Assembly (NCBI RefSeq): GCF_037055355.1
Contig: NZ_CP146350.1
Span: 372,001 to 436,000, forward strand
DNA: 64,000 nt
Reading direction: 5' to 3'
From: Streptomyces sp. DG1A-41
GTDB lineage: Bacteria; Actinomycetota; Actinomycetes; Streptomycetales; Streptomycetaceae
Shown here: positions 26,472-34,717 of the stretch, piece by piece
How positions within the stretch are numbered: position 1 is the first letter of the stretch
Layout of the letters: each line of letters starts with the position of its first letter
The notes under the pieces: generated by a model
The model's database searches: none
What the model was told of the DNA's origin: nothing
What the model saw: only the letters and a program-made list of their open reading frames with translations
Position numbers and translations under genes: made by a program

Positions 26472-26603
26472 CACACGCACGACGGGTACGGTCCCGCCCG
26501 GCCGCCTAGGATGAGCCCACAGGCCGGACCTGGGCGCTCGTCCGGGCGCGGCCCCCGCAGGCGGGTCATCAGGAGCACGCACGCCGACGGAAGGGGGACA
26601 GAC

Positions 26604-27089
26604 ATGAGCGCGCCACGCCTCAGCAGTACGCCGTTGCCGGGCATCGGTGTCCGCTACGACCTGACGACCCGGGACAGCCGCCGGCTGTCCGTGGTCGCCC
26701 ACCGCGACGGCCACCGGACGATCAGCGCCTACCGCAAGGACGACCCGGACGCCTGCGACCTGTCGGTGCGTCTGACGGCGGAGGAGGCGGCGACGCTCAT
26801 CGACGCGCTGATGCCCGCGCACCACACGCCGAACCTGCTGTCCACCACCGATCTGGGGCTCGTCGCCGAGCGGATCGAACTGTCCGGCTCCTCGCACTGG
26901 AACGGCCGGCTGCTGGGCGAGTCCCGGATCCGCACCGACACCGGGGCGTCCATCGTGGCGGTGCTGCGCCGGGCCGAGGCGATACCCTCTCCCGCGCCGG
27001 ACTTCCGGCTCGCCGGCGGTGACACGCTCATCGTCATCGGGACCCGCGAGGGCGTGGAGGCTGCCGCCGCGATACTCGGGCGGGAGTGA
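26604..27089 (+). CDS. Cation:proton antiporter regulatory subunit (KhtT/TrkA-C type)
   Basis: 161-residue cytoplasmic protein; ATG 26604 after AAGGGGGA. The N-terminal half (STPLPGIGVRYDLTTRDSRR, ISAYRKDDPDACD) matches KhtT-like regulators. The C-terminal TrkA-C domain is seen in LLGESRIRTDTGASIVAVLR and FRLAGGDTLIVIGTREGVE. It lies six bases ahead of the CPA2 antiporter gene. KhtTU complexes export potassium in response to alkaline pH or cyclic di-AMP, so the pair is probably a regulated K+/H+ antiporter. Confidence 0.88.
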   Translation: MSAPRLSSTPLPGIGVRYDLTTRDSRRLSVVAHRDGHRTISAYRKDDPDACDLSVRLTAEEAATLIDALMPAHHTPNLLSTTDLGLVAERIELSGSSHWNGRLLGESRIRTDTGASIVAVLRRAEAIPSPAPDFRLAGGDTLIVIGTREGVEAAAAILGRE

Positions 27090-27095
27090 CCCGCC

Positions 27096-28346
27096 ATGCA
27101 CTCCTCCGCGGTCTTCCTGATCGAGTTCGGCTGCCTCATCCTCGGGCTCGGGCTGCTCGGCCGTCTCGCCGGGCGCTTCAGCTTCTCGCCGATCCCCCTC
27201 TATCTGCTGGCCGGGCTGGCCTTCGGCGAGGGCGGGCTGCTGCCGCTGGTCGCCAGCGAGGACTTCGTCGCCATCGGGGCCGAGATCGGTGTCATCCTGC
27301 TGCTGCTCATGCTGGGGCTGGAGTACACGGCCACCGACCTCGTCTCCAACCTCAGGACCCACTACCCGGCCGGGGTCGTGGACGCCGTCCTCAACGCCCT
27401 GCCCGGTGCGGTGCTCGCCCTGCTGCTCGGCTGGGGCCCGGTCGCCGCCGTCGTACTGGCCGGTGTCACCTGGGTCTCCTCCTCCGGTGTCATCGCCAAG
27501 GTCCTGGGCGAGCTGGGGCGGCTCGGCAACCGCGAGACCCCGGCCATCCTGAGCATCCTGGTCCTCGAGGACCTCTCCATGGCGGTCTACCTGCCGATCG
27601 TCACCGCCCTGCTGGCGGGGGTCGGCCTGGCCGCGGGCGCCGTCACCCTGGCCATCGCCCTGGGCGTGGCCACGCTCGTGCTCGTCCTCGCGGTGCGCTA
27701 CGGCCGTCATGTCTCCCGCTTCGTCTCCAGCGACGACCCCGAGAAGCTGCTGCTGGTGGTGCTCGGCGTGACCCTGGTGGTCGCCGGACTCGCGCAGCAA
27801 CTCCAGGTGTCCGCGGCCGTGGGCGCCTTCCTGGTGGGCATCGCGCTGTCCGGCGAGGTCGCCGAGGGCGCGACGGCCCTGCTCGCGCCGCTGCGGGACC
27901 TGTTCGCCGCGGTGTTCTTCGTCTTCTTCGGCCTGCACACCGACCCCGCCAGCATCCCGCCTGTGCTGCTGCCCGCCCTCGCCCTGGCGGCCGTCACCAC
28001 CGCGACGAAGATCGCCACCGGCTACTGGGCCGCGCGCCGCGCCGGGATCGGGCCCAAGGGCCGTTGGCGCGCCGGCGGCACGCTCGTGGCCCGCGGCGAG
28101 TTCTCCATCGTCATCGCCGGGCTCGCCGTCACGGCCGGCATCGAGCCCTCCCTCGGTCCGCTGGCCACGGCGTACGTGCTCATCCTGGTCCTGCTCGGCC
28201 CGCTGACCGCCCGCTGGACCGAGCCCGTGGCCACCGGCCTGACGGGACTGCGCCGGAGAAGGACCACGTCCCGCGGGGCGGCGGCACCTGGTCCGCCGGG
28301 CGCCCACGAGACCATCGACGACCAGGACATCGTCGGCCGCACGTGA
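27096..28346 (+). CDS. CPA2-family K+/H+ antiporter (KhtU/KefB-like)
   Basis: 416-residue integral membrane protein with about 12-13 helices. ATG 27096 is six bases after the regulatory subunit. Features include LGLLGRLAGRFSFSPIPLYL, IGVILLLLMLGLEYTATDLV, the helix-breaking VTWVSSSGVIAKVLGELGRL, ILSILVLEDLSMAVYLPIV (Asp-containing transport motif) and GRWRAGGTLVARGEFSIVIA. No C-terminal TrkA-N domain is fused; regulation comes from the separate preceding protein. Expected role: potassium and pH homeostasis at the cytoplasmic membrane. Confidence 0.9.
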   Translation: MHSSAVFLIEFGCLILGLGLLGRLAGRFSFSPIPLYLLAGLAFGEGGLLPLVASEDFVAIGAEIGVILLLLMLGLEYTATDLVSNLRTHYPAGVVDAVLNALPGAVLALLLGWGPVAAVVLAGVTWVSSSGVIAKVLGELGRLGNRETPAILSILVLEDLSMAVYLPIVTALLAGVGLAAGAVTLAIALGVATLVLVLAVRYGRHVSRFVSSDDPEKLLLVVLGVTLVVAGLAQQLQVSAAVGAFLVGIALSGEVAEGATALLAPLRDLFAAVFFVFFGLHTDPASIPPVLLPALALAAVTTATKIATGYWAARRAGIGPKGRWRAGGTLVARGEFSIVIAGLAVTAGIEPSLGPLATAYVLILVLLGPLTARWTEPVATGLTGLRRRRTTSRGAAAPGPPGAHETIDDQDIVGRT

Positions 28347-28404
28347 CCATCCGACGTCTGCGAGCCCGCAAGGGGACGCCCCCGGCCTCGAGGCCCTGCC
28401 TGCT

Positions 28405-28986
28405 TCAGCCCGTCTTCCAGCCCCGCCGTGTGTCGATCCGCTCCCATTCCGCGTCCCACTGGGCCATGCGACGCCGGTCCAGGGAGAGCCGCGTCAGCCA
28501 GGCGGCGCCCAGTACCGCCCCGCCCGCGAGGGCGCCTGCCAGCCCGCCGCCCAGCGTCGTGTGCAGCCGGGCCTCGCCCGCGGACACCGGTGGGGAGGTG
28601 ATCTCACCGCTCCTGTTCACCCACACGGCGATCGTGCTCCCGGCGGGAGTCCTGGGCGGTACTCGCGCCTCGTCCGTGTGCGTCGAGCCGTCCGTCGCGG
28701 TCCACCGCACCTTGACCCACACCCGGTGGTCACTCGCCGCGCGGGCCGGTGACGGGCCCGGCGCGTCCTCGACGGCGACCGCCGAGACCTGACGGGTCTC
28801 GGCCCGCTGCCGTTCGACGGCCCGTTCGACAGCGCCCGCCGCCATCAGGCCCGCGACCACACCGCCGAGCAGGGCGAACACCCAGCTGGCGAGCACGACC
28901 CAGGCTTCGACGACGTCGATACGCCGCTTGAGCGCGTTGCGCCGCCACCGCCACCACCGCACGGTCACACGCTCTGACGTTTCCAT
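28405..28986 (-). CDS. Rv1733c-like two-helix membrane protein
   Basis: 193 residues. A basic N-terminus (RWWRWRRNALKRRIDVVEAW) leads into a helix (VLASWVFALLGGVVAGLMAA), an external domain of about 90 residues (VWVKVRWTATDGSTHTDEAR, STIAVWVNRSGEITSPPVSA), a second helix and a basic tail. The layout matches actinobacterial Rv1733c-type proteins, often dormancy- or stress-induced, of unknown function. It converges with the antiporter gene. Confidence 0.75.
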   Translation of the reverse strand: METSERVTVRWWRWRRNALKRRIDVVEAWVVLASWVFALLGGVVAGLMAAGAVERAVERQRAETRQVSAVAVEDAPGPSPARAASDHRVWVKVRWTATDGSTHTDEARVPPRTPAGSTIAVWVNRSGEITSPPVSAGEARLHTTLGGGLAGALAGGAVLGAAWLTRLSLDRRRMAQWDAEWERIDTRRGWKTG

Positions 28987-29062
28987 CGGCCGACACCCCC
29001 TCGTGAGCACCGGCAGCACCCTTCCAGTGTGCGCCTGAACCGTGCCCCTGTCGGCGTATCGC

Positions 29063-30163
29063 TCAGCCGGACGACGCGGCGATCCGCACGCGGTCGCTCT
29101 CGTCACCGGACAGGAAGGACGCCAGCGCCCGCCCTTCCTCGGCGACGGAGCCGCGCTCGGCCCGGGAGAAGCGGCGCAGCGGGGTGACCAGGACGGTGTC
29201 CGCCACGACGGTCCAGGTCGCGGCGACCCGGCCGTCGACCAGGACGACGCGGGTGCCTTCGACCGACAGGCCGCGGTGGGTGTCGTCGATGATCCGGCCG
29301 CGGTCGTGGTAGCCGAGGATCGCGTTGTCGAACGCCGGGAGGAACCGCACCGGCGCGGGGATGCCGGGGTCGGGGCGCGGCGCGTCGGGGAGGTCCAGCA
29401 GTTCCCGGCCGCGTTCGTCGCGGAAGGCGACCAGTTCCTCGCGCAGGGCGGAGATCGCGGCCGGCAGCCCCGCCAGGCCGCACCAGGCACGCAGGTCGGC
29501 CGAGGCGGCTGGCCCGAACGCGGCCAGGTAACGCCGGACCAGCGTCTGCCCCACGGGATCGGAGTCGTCCGGGACCGGTGGGTCGACCTCGCGCCCCAGC
29601 CAGGAGGACACCAGGGCGTAGCGCACTCCCGCTCTCGTGCGCCACAGCCCGCGCGGTGGCAGCTGCACCATCGGGAGCAGGCCGGCGACCAGCATCTCGC
29701 CCAGTGGCCGGGGTCCCGCCGCCGGCCAGCGGCCGGCGACGGCTCGCGCGAGGTCGCCCATCGAGCGGGGTTCGCCGTCGGCCATGGCCTCCCGCCCCGC
29801 CGCCGCGAGTTCGCCGAGGTTCACGCCCTCCAGCTGGCGGCGGTACGTCCCGAGCACCCGCCGGCGCAGCATCGCGTCGTGGCGGGAACGCCAGGCCACG
29901 AGGTCGTCGGCGGTGACGAGGTGGACGGTGCGGCGCATGAGGTGGGTCCGCACCACACGCCGCCCGGTCAGCAGTTCCGACAGCACCGTCGGTTCGAACG
30001 TCCGCAGTCGGGACCAGAGCCCGACGAACGGTTCCTGCGGTTCCTGCGCCTGGAGACCGCACAGGTGCGCGACGGCGTCGAGCACCGGAAGGTCGACGCG
30101 GTCGAGGAGCAACTGCCGGGCGAGGGTGGCGCGGTTGAGCGCCCTGGCATCGAGAACGGTCAA
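29063..30163 (-). CDS. Winged-helix DNA-binding protein of the AlkZ/YcaQ-like family
   Basis: 366 residues. N-terminal LNRATLARQLLLDRVDL, AHLCGLQAQEPQEPFVGLWS and RTHLMRRTVHLVTADDLVAW are typical of the HTH_42 (YcaQ/AlkZ) fold, whose characterised members excise alkylated or cross-linked bases. The catalytic QxQ or QxD motif of true AlkZ appears as LQAQEPQ near residue 40, so glycosylase activity is possible. The C-terminal part has VRFLPAFDNAILGYHDRGR. TTG 30163 follows GAGGTG. Its role in DNA repair is by family similarity only. Confidence 0.8.
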   Translation of the reverse strand: MTVLDARALNRATLARQLLLDRVDLPVLDAVAHLCGLQAQEPQEPFVGLWSRLRTFEPTVLSELLTGRRVVRTHLMRRTVHLVTADDLVAWRSRHDAMLRRRVLGTYRRQLEGVNLGELAAAGREAMADGEPRSMGDLARAVAGRWPAAGPRPLGEMLVAGLLPMVQLPPRGLWRTRAGVRYALVSSWLGREVDPPVPDDSDPVGQTLVRRYLAAFGPAASADLRAWCGLAGLPAAISALREELVAFRDERGRELLDLPDAPRPDPGIPAPVRFLPAFDNAILGYHDRGRIIDDTHRGLSVEGTRVVLVDGRVAATWTVVADTVLVTPLRRFSRAERGSVAEEGRALASFLSGDESDRVRIAASSG

Positions 30164-30324
30164 GGGAGCACCTCGGCCTTCGAGTCGTGTGCCGACCCGT
30201 GGTTCGAGTGGTCCGGGCGGCTTGCCCGGTCACCGTGACACGCGATGCGGTCAGGGTGTGACCGCATCCGGCGTCGCCGAACGCCGACACCCTCAGGCCC
30301 GGGCGGAGCCGACCCGCGAGCGGC

Positions 30325-30480
30325 TCATCGGCGTCGCCATTCCTCCGCGAGGAGCCGGTACGAGCGCACCCGGTCGGCGTAGCCGTGGGTGATGGTCGTG
30401 ACGAGCAGCTCGTCGGCGCCGGTGGCCTCCCGCAAGAACCGGCTCTGACACTCGCCGGCGACGGCCAGGGGTAGGTGCTG
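30325..30480 (-). pseudogene. C-terminal scrap of a luciferase-like flavin monooxygenase
   Basis: HLPLAVAGECQSRFLREATG, ADELLVTTITHGYADRV and RSYRLLAEEW followed by a stop match the end of LLM-class F420- or FMN-dependent oxidoreductases (GADELMV...SYRLLA). Everything upstream of residue about -50 is replaced by an unrelated, oppositely oriented fragment at 30484. Confidence 0.65.
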
Positions 30481-30483
30481 ACC

Positions 30484-30720
30484 GGCCGTCAGAGCTTTGC
30501 CGCCGGTGTCCTGGTCGCCGACCGCCTCGCCGTGCGGGCGGACACCGGCGAACCACTCGCCGTGGTGGTCGATCCCGCCTTTCCCGGCGTGGTGATCGAC
30601 GGCGACGCGGACTCATTCGGGCAACGGCTCGCGGCCGGCGGAAGCGTGGAGCTCGACGCCGTGCCGATCGCCGCCGACGACGTCCCGCAGCCCGACGCCC
30701 GCCGGATTCCCCTCCGTCAT
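30484..30720 (+). pseudogene. Middle fragment of an acyl-CoA dehydrogenase-like flavoenzyme (SfnB/DszC type)
   Basis: GRQSFAAGVLVADRLAVRAD, PLAVVVDPAFPGVVIDGD and SFGQRLAAGGSVELDAVPIA correspond to the beta-barrel of acyl-CoA-dehydrogenase-like monooxygenases, where FGQR.TASG is characteristic of sulfur-scavenging members. Both ends are missing. It abuts the oppositely oriented luciferase-like scrap; both could come from one sulfur or sulfonate utilisation cluster. Confidence 0.6.
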
Positions 30721-30849
30721 AGTTTCACGGTAAGTAAAGATGCAGACACATGCAGACTCTGCAGAAATTCGCCGCACGTCGCCTGCGTACAAGCTCGCAA
30801 GCCGGGAACGCGGTGCGCTGAACGAACCCGAGGCGAGGCCGGTGCCGCG

Positions 30850-31263
30850 ATGACCGAGTACGAACGTTCACGCACGATGCCCGCACAGCCCGAGCAGGTC
30901 TTCGACCAGGCCGCGAACATCGGCCAGTTGAACACCTGGCTGCCGGAGGCCCTGCACGTCGAGGCCGAGGACCTGCCCGCGGTCACCGTGCACGAGGACC
31001 GCACCGACGAGGACACCTCCGCCTTGCTGCGTGCCCAGCGCGACCAGATGCGGCTCGAATGGGGCACCCGCGACCAGGGCGGCTACGCGGGCTGGCTCCA
31101 GGTCGCCGGCATCGGCGGCGGAGCCAGTGAAGTGACGGTGCACCTGTCGTTCTTCGACGACAGCCATGACCCCGGCGAGACGATGGTCCGCGACGCCCTG
31201 GACACCAGCCTTCAGCGCCTGGAGGAGCAGGTGCGGCTGCGCGTGGACCACGCGGCCGGCTGA
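30850..31263 (+). CDS. SRPBCC (START-like) domain protein
   Basis: 137 residues; ATG 30850. A helix-grip fold is suggested by YERSRTMPAQPEQVFDQAAN, IGQLNTWLPEALHVE, WGTRDQGGYAGWLQVAG and SEVTVHLSFFDD, with a long C-terminal helix (DTSLQRLEEQVRLRVDHA). Such proteins bind small hydrophobic ligands or act as stress proteins. The upstream stretch 30720-30790 is relatively AT-rich and probably holds its promoter. Confidence 0.82.
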   Translation: MTEYERSRTMPAQPEQVFDQAANIGQLNTWLPEALHVEAEDLPAVTVHEDRTDEDTSALLRAQRDQMRLEWGTRDQGGYAGWLQVAGIGGGASEVTVHLSFFDDSHDPGETMVRDALDTSLQRLEEQVRLRVDHAAG

Positions 31264-31279
31264 CCCGGGACCGCACGCC

Positions 31280-31588
31280 ATGGCACGCGTCAAGCAGTAC
31301 GCCGTCGCGGCGTCCGGACAGTGGACCGACGAGAAGGAAGGCCGGCGCCGCCTGCCGTCCGGCGAGGTGCACGCCTGGGAGCCGGGGCTGAACCAGACCG
31401 TGTGCGGACTGTCCCTCAACCGCTCCCGACTGGTCCGCGTCCCTCACGTCACCTGGCCGGACACCTTCCCGGGTTCCGGCGGCGCGGCGGACCGGGTACG
31501 GGGCCAGTGCCCGCGCTGCGCCTCGGTCGCCGGACGCCGCGGCCAAGACGCGCGCCCCCGGCGGCAGCGCACGAACCCGCGGCCCTGA
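31280..31588 (+). CDS. Conserved hypothetical small protein with paired cysteines
   Basis: 102 residues; ATG 31280 lies 17 bases after the SRPBCC stop, so it is probably co-transcribed. RRLPSGEVHAWEPGLNQTVC, GLSLNRSRLVRVPHVTWPDT and QCPRCASVAGRR give a Cys followed by a distant CPRC pair that could bind zinc. The C-terminus is strongly basic. Similar proteins are common in Streptomyces; function unknown. Confidence 0.75.
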   Translation: MARVKQYAVAASGQWTDEKEGRRRLPSGEVHAWEPGLNQTVCGLSLNRSRLVRVPHVTWPDTFPGSGGAADRVRGQCPRCASVAGRRGQDARPRRQRTNPRP

Positions 31589-31818
31589 GCGGCCCCATCC
31601 CGTAGCCCCCCTCGCGTCTGCCCGCGCCGGACGCCTCCTGCCCTCCTCCGCGGAGGAGAGAGCATCCGGCACGCCGAGTCACCGCGGTATCGCGTTTCTG
31701 CCATGGTTTGCCCTGCCGTCGCCGCGGCACTCGGGGCACGCGCGAGCGTCCGGCCGGCAGCGCCCGGCCGGCGCGGCGCGATCCGGCCCCGGCGACGGGA
31801 CAGAACAGAGGGTGACCG

Positions 31819-32913
31819 ATGACGACGATCGGCGTGGAAGAGGAGTACCTGCTCCTCGACCCGGTTACCGGGCTTCCGGTACCCCTGGCCGACAAGGTGC
31901 GCGCCGCGGCGGGTCTCGCACATCTGGTGGCCGACCAGGAGGTGCAGTGCGAGCTGCTCCAGGCGCAGGTCGAGGTGGCCACGCCGGTGTGCGGCACACT
32001 GGAGGAGGCAGGGGGACATCTGCTGCGGCTGCGGCACGCCATCGGGGCGGCGGCGGAAGCGCACGGCTGCCGGATCGCGGCCTGCGGGACGCCTCCGCTG
32101 CGCCATCGTCACCCGGTGGCCGTCACCGACCAGGCCCGCTACCGGGCCATGCTCACGCAGGCGCCCCAGCTGGTGGCGGAGCAGCTGGTCAACGGCATGC
32201 ACGTGCACGTGGCCGTGCCCAGCCGCGAGACGGGCGTGCAGGTCCTGAACCGGATCCGGGTCTGGCTGCCGACCCTGACGGCCATGTCGGCGAACTCTCC
32301 GCTCTGGGACGGCCACGACACCGGCTTCGCCAGCTGGCGCACCGTGATCTTCGGCCGCTGGCCGGTCAGCGGCGCACCCCCGTTCTTCCGCGACGAGGCC
32401 GACTACGACCGGCGCGTGACGCGACTGCTGGAGAGCGGTGTGATCTCGGACAGCGGGCAGCTGTACTGGCAGGCCCGCCTGTCGGCCCGGTACCCCACCG
32501 TCGAGGTGCGGTGCCTGGACGTCCAACTGCGCGCGGACGACGCGGTCATGCTCGCGGGCATGACCCACGCCCTCGTGGACACCGCCCTCATGGAAACGGC
32601 CGCCGGGGCGCCGGTGCCCGACTGCGCGCCGGAGCTTCTCCAGGTCGCTCTGTGGCATGCCGCCCGGCACGGGCTGAGCGACACCTTGATCTGCCCGAGC
32701 GGCCGGCCGCGCCGGGCCGGCGACGTGCTGTACCAGCTCCTGCGGCACGTCGCTCCGGCACTCGACGCGTCCGGCGCGACCCGGCAGGTGACGGCCTTGG
32801 TCCACCGGCTTCTCCAGAACGGGACCGGAGCGGACAGACAGCGCGCCGCTCTCGCCGAAGGCGGCATACGGGCCGTCACCGAGCTGATCGGCGCGGAGAG
32901 CAGCATGTCGTGA
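31819..32913 (+). CDS. Carboxylate-amine ligase of the YbdK/GCS2 family
   Basis: 364 residues; ATG 31819. It belongs to the glutamate-cysteine ligase type 2 family: [19 protein letters not shown] (substrate-binding start), [60 protein letters not shown]. coli YbdK has weak gamma-glutamylcysteine synthetase activity, but actinobacteria use mycothiol, so the natural substrates are uncertain. The length is the family norm. Confidence 0.88.
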   Translation: MTTIGVEEEYLLLDPVTGLPVPLADKVRAAAGLAHLVADQEVQCELLQAQVEVATPVCGTLEEAGGHLLRLRHAIGAAAEAHGCRIAACGTPPLRHRHPVAVTDQARYRAMLTQAPQLVAEQLVNGMHVHVAVPSRETGVQVLNRIRVWLPTLTAMSANSPLWDGHDTGFASWRTVIFGRWPVSGAPPFFRDEADYDRRVTRLLESGVISDSGQLYWQARLSARYPTVEVRCLDVQLRADDAVMLAGMTHALVDTALMETAAGAPVPDCAPELLQVALWHAARHGLSDTLICPSGRPRRAGDVLYQLLRHVAPALDASGATRQVTALVHRLLQNGTGADRQRAALAEGGIRAVTELIGAESSMS

Positions 32914-32982
32914 CTCCCGGCAGACCGCGCCCGGCCGAGGCTCTGGACATGCCCTGGCCCTGCGTCACGCCCCCGACCGCTG

Positions 32983-34020
32983 TCAGCCAGGAGGCTGGGG
33001 CGGCAGAGCTCCGGGGGCGGCGCGATCCGCTCTGGCTGCGTCCGCAAGCGCCGCCGCAGCGGCTTCCGCGGCCTGCGCCGTGTCGTCGGCGGCTTGGGCG
33101 GCCATGTCGTCCGTGGGCTTCTCGCGGGTGGCCGGTGACGGGGGCAGTGCCTCGCTGAAGGCACGGGACACCCCCTGGAGCGCGGAGGTGACCTCACTGG
33201 GGATCACCCAGAAGCTGCTGCCCGCTCCCTGCGCCAGTTGGGGCAGCGTCTGGAGGTACTGCCAGGCGAGCAGCTTGGGGTCGGGGTCGTTGCGGTGCAC
33301 GGCCTGGAACACCTCGTCGATGGCCCGGGACTGGCCCTCGGCCTGGAGGATCGCGGCGGTCCGGTTTCCCTCCGCGCGCAGGACGGCGGCCTGCTTGTCG
33401 CCTTCGGCGGTGAGGATCTGCGACTGACGCTGCCCTTCGGCGCCGAGGATCGCGGCTCGCTTGTCCCGCTCGGCTCGCATCTGCTTCTGCATCGCGTCCT
33501 TGATGGACTGCGGCGGGTCGATGGCCTTGATCTCCACACGGTTGACCCTCAGCCCCCACTTGCCGGTGGCCTCGTCCAGGACGCCACGGAGCTGGCTGTT
33601 GATGGTGTCGCGCGAGGTGAGAGTCTTTTCCAGGTCCATGGATCCCACGACATTGCGCAGCGTGGTGACGGTCAGCTGCTCGACCGCCTGAAGGAAACTC
33701 GCGATCTCGTAGAACGCCGCTCGCGGATCCGTGACCTGGAAATACAGGACGGTATCGATCTCGACGACCAGATTGTCCTCGGTGATGACCGGCTGCGGCT
33801 TGAAGGAGACGACCTGTTCCCGCAGGTCGATCACCGGATGAACGCGGTCGATGTACGGGATGACGAGATTGAGGCCGGGATTCAGGGTCCGGTGGTAGCG
33901 GCCGAGTCGCTCGACGTTACGAGCACGGGCCTGGGGAACGATCCGGACCGCCCGCACCACGGTGAAAACCGCGAACAGGGCGACGATCAGGCCGGCAATG
34001 AGGAACGCCGAGGTTTCCAT
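32983..34020 (-). CDS. SPFH/Band 7 stomatin-like protein (slipin)
   Basis: 345 residues. An N-terminal membrane anchor (LIAGLIVALFAVFTVVRAVR) is followed by the SPFH domain (ARNVERLGRYHRTLNPGLNL, VIPYIDRVHPVIDLREQVVS, DNLVVEIDTVLYFQVTDPRA) and a coiled coil rich in Ala/Glu (QMRAERDKRAAILGAEGQRQ, AEGNRTAAILQAEGQSRAID), then an Ala-rich tail. Its gene follows the NfeD gene by four bases, a classical nfeD-stomatin operon involved in membrane microdomain and protease quality control. Confidence 0.9.
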   Translation of the reverse strand: METSAFLIAGLIVALFAVFTVVRAVRIVPQARARNVERLGRYHRTLNPGLNLVIPYIDRVHPVIDLREQVVSFKPQPVITEDNLVVEIDTVLYFQVTDPRAAFYEIASFLQAVEQLTVTTLRNVVGSMDLEKTLTSRDTINSQLRGVLDEATGKWGLRVNRVEIKAIDPPQSIKDAMQKQMRAERDKRAAILGAEGQRQSQILTAEGDKQAAVLRAEGNRTAAILQAEGQSRAIDEVFQAVHRNDPDPKLLAWQYLQTLPQLAQGAGSSFWVIPSEVTSALQGVSRAFSEALPPSPATREKPTDDMAAQAADDTAQAAEAAAAALADAARADRAAPGALPPQPPG

Positions 34021-34024
34021 GGTC

Positions 34025-34456
34025 TCAGTCCCGTGGATAGACGATCGCGGTGGCGCCGCTGATCTCTATGACGTCGACGGTCTTGCCGACGGGGATCACC
34101 AGCGTCTCGTCGAGGGCGCGGGCCGTCCACTCCTCACCGTCGATACGGACCCTGCCGCCCAGGCCCGTCACCTCCGAGACGACGTAGGCACCCTTGCCGA
34201 CCAGGGCGTCCACGCCGAACCGTGCCGCTTGGGGCCGGAGCATGTGGCGCAGCGCGAGGGGGCGCACGAACAGCAGGGTGACTGTTGCCACGGCGGTGAA
34301 GACCAGGAACTGGAATGGCAGCGGCAGCCCGACCGCGGCGGAACCCGCCGTGACCAACGCGGCCGCACTCAGCATCCCGAGCGCAGCGGTCAGGGTGACG
34401 ATCTCCGCCACAGCCAACACGGCTGCGATGATCAACCAGATCAGCCATACGTCCAT
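34025..34456 (-). CDS. NfeD-family membrane protein
   Basis: 143 residues with membrane segments (VWLIWLIIAAVLAVAEIVTL, FQFLVFTAVATVTLLFVRP) and a C-terminal OB-fold beta barrel (ALVGKGAYVVSEVTGLGGRV, RIDGEEWTARALDETLVIPV). It lacks the ClpP-like protease domain of long NfeD, so it is the short form that pairs with a stomatin, here encoded next to it. Confidence 0.88.
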   Translation of the reverse strand: MDVWLIWLIIAAVLAVAEIVTLTAALGMLSAAALVTAGSAAVGLPLPFQFLVFTAVATVTLLFVRPLALRHMLRPQAARFGVDALVGKGAYVVSEVTGLGGRVRIDGEEWTARALDETLVIPVGKTVDVIEISGATAIVYPRD

Positions 34457-34646
34457 TGCGCACCCCTTTGCACCTGTTTTACCCACATTACGAAGGCCGA
34501 TACCCCAGAGGCGCGTCACAGATGTGCCGGGCGACGACGAGGGCGCCGGCTGGTGTGCGGTGGTTCGGGTTCGTCCGAGGCCCGCGCCGGACGGTTAAGG
34601 TGGTTGCAACGCGTCAGCGGCCTGCCCGAGCGGGCGCCGCACGCGG

Positions 34647-34672
34647 GGTGTGCCGGGAAGTCTGGTCGGCGT
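34647..34672 (+). ncRNA. Candidate structured leader element of nhaA (copy A)
   Basis: A 26-nt block (ggtgtgccgggaag, then t, then ctggtcggcgt) lies 45 bases upstream of the nhaA start codon. The same block with one mismatch occurs at 37909-37934 ahead of an NhaP remnant. GCCG/CGGC can pair around the purine-rich loop; a further ggggcgtatgtcccc hairpin (34677-34691) follows. Conservation upstream of two unrelated antiporter genes suggests a cis-acting RNA that senses cations or pH. Confidence 0.5.
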
Positions 34673-34717
34673 CGAAGGGGCGTATGTCCCCATGCCGATG
34701 CCCCGGAGGTCCTCCTG

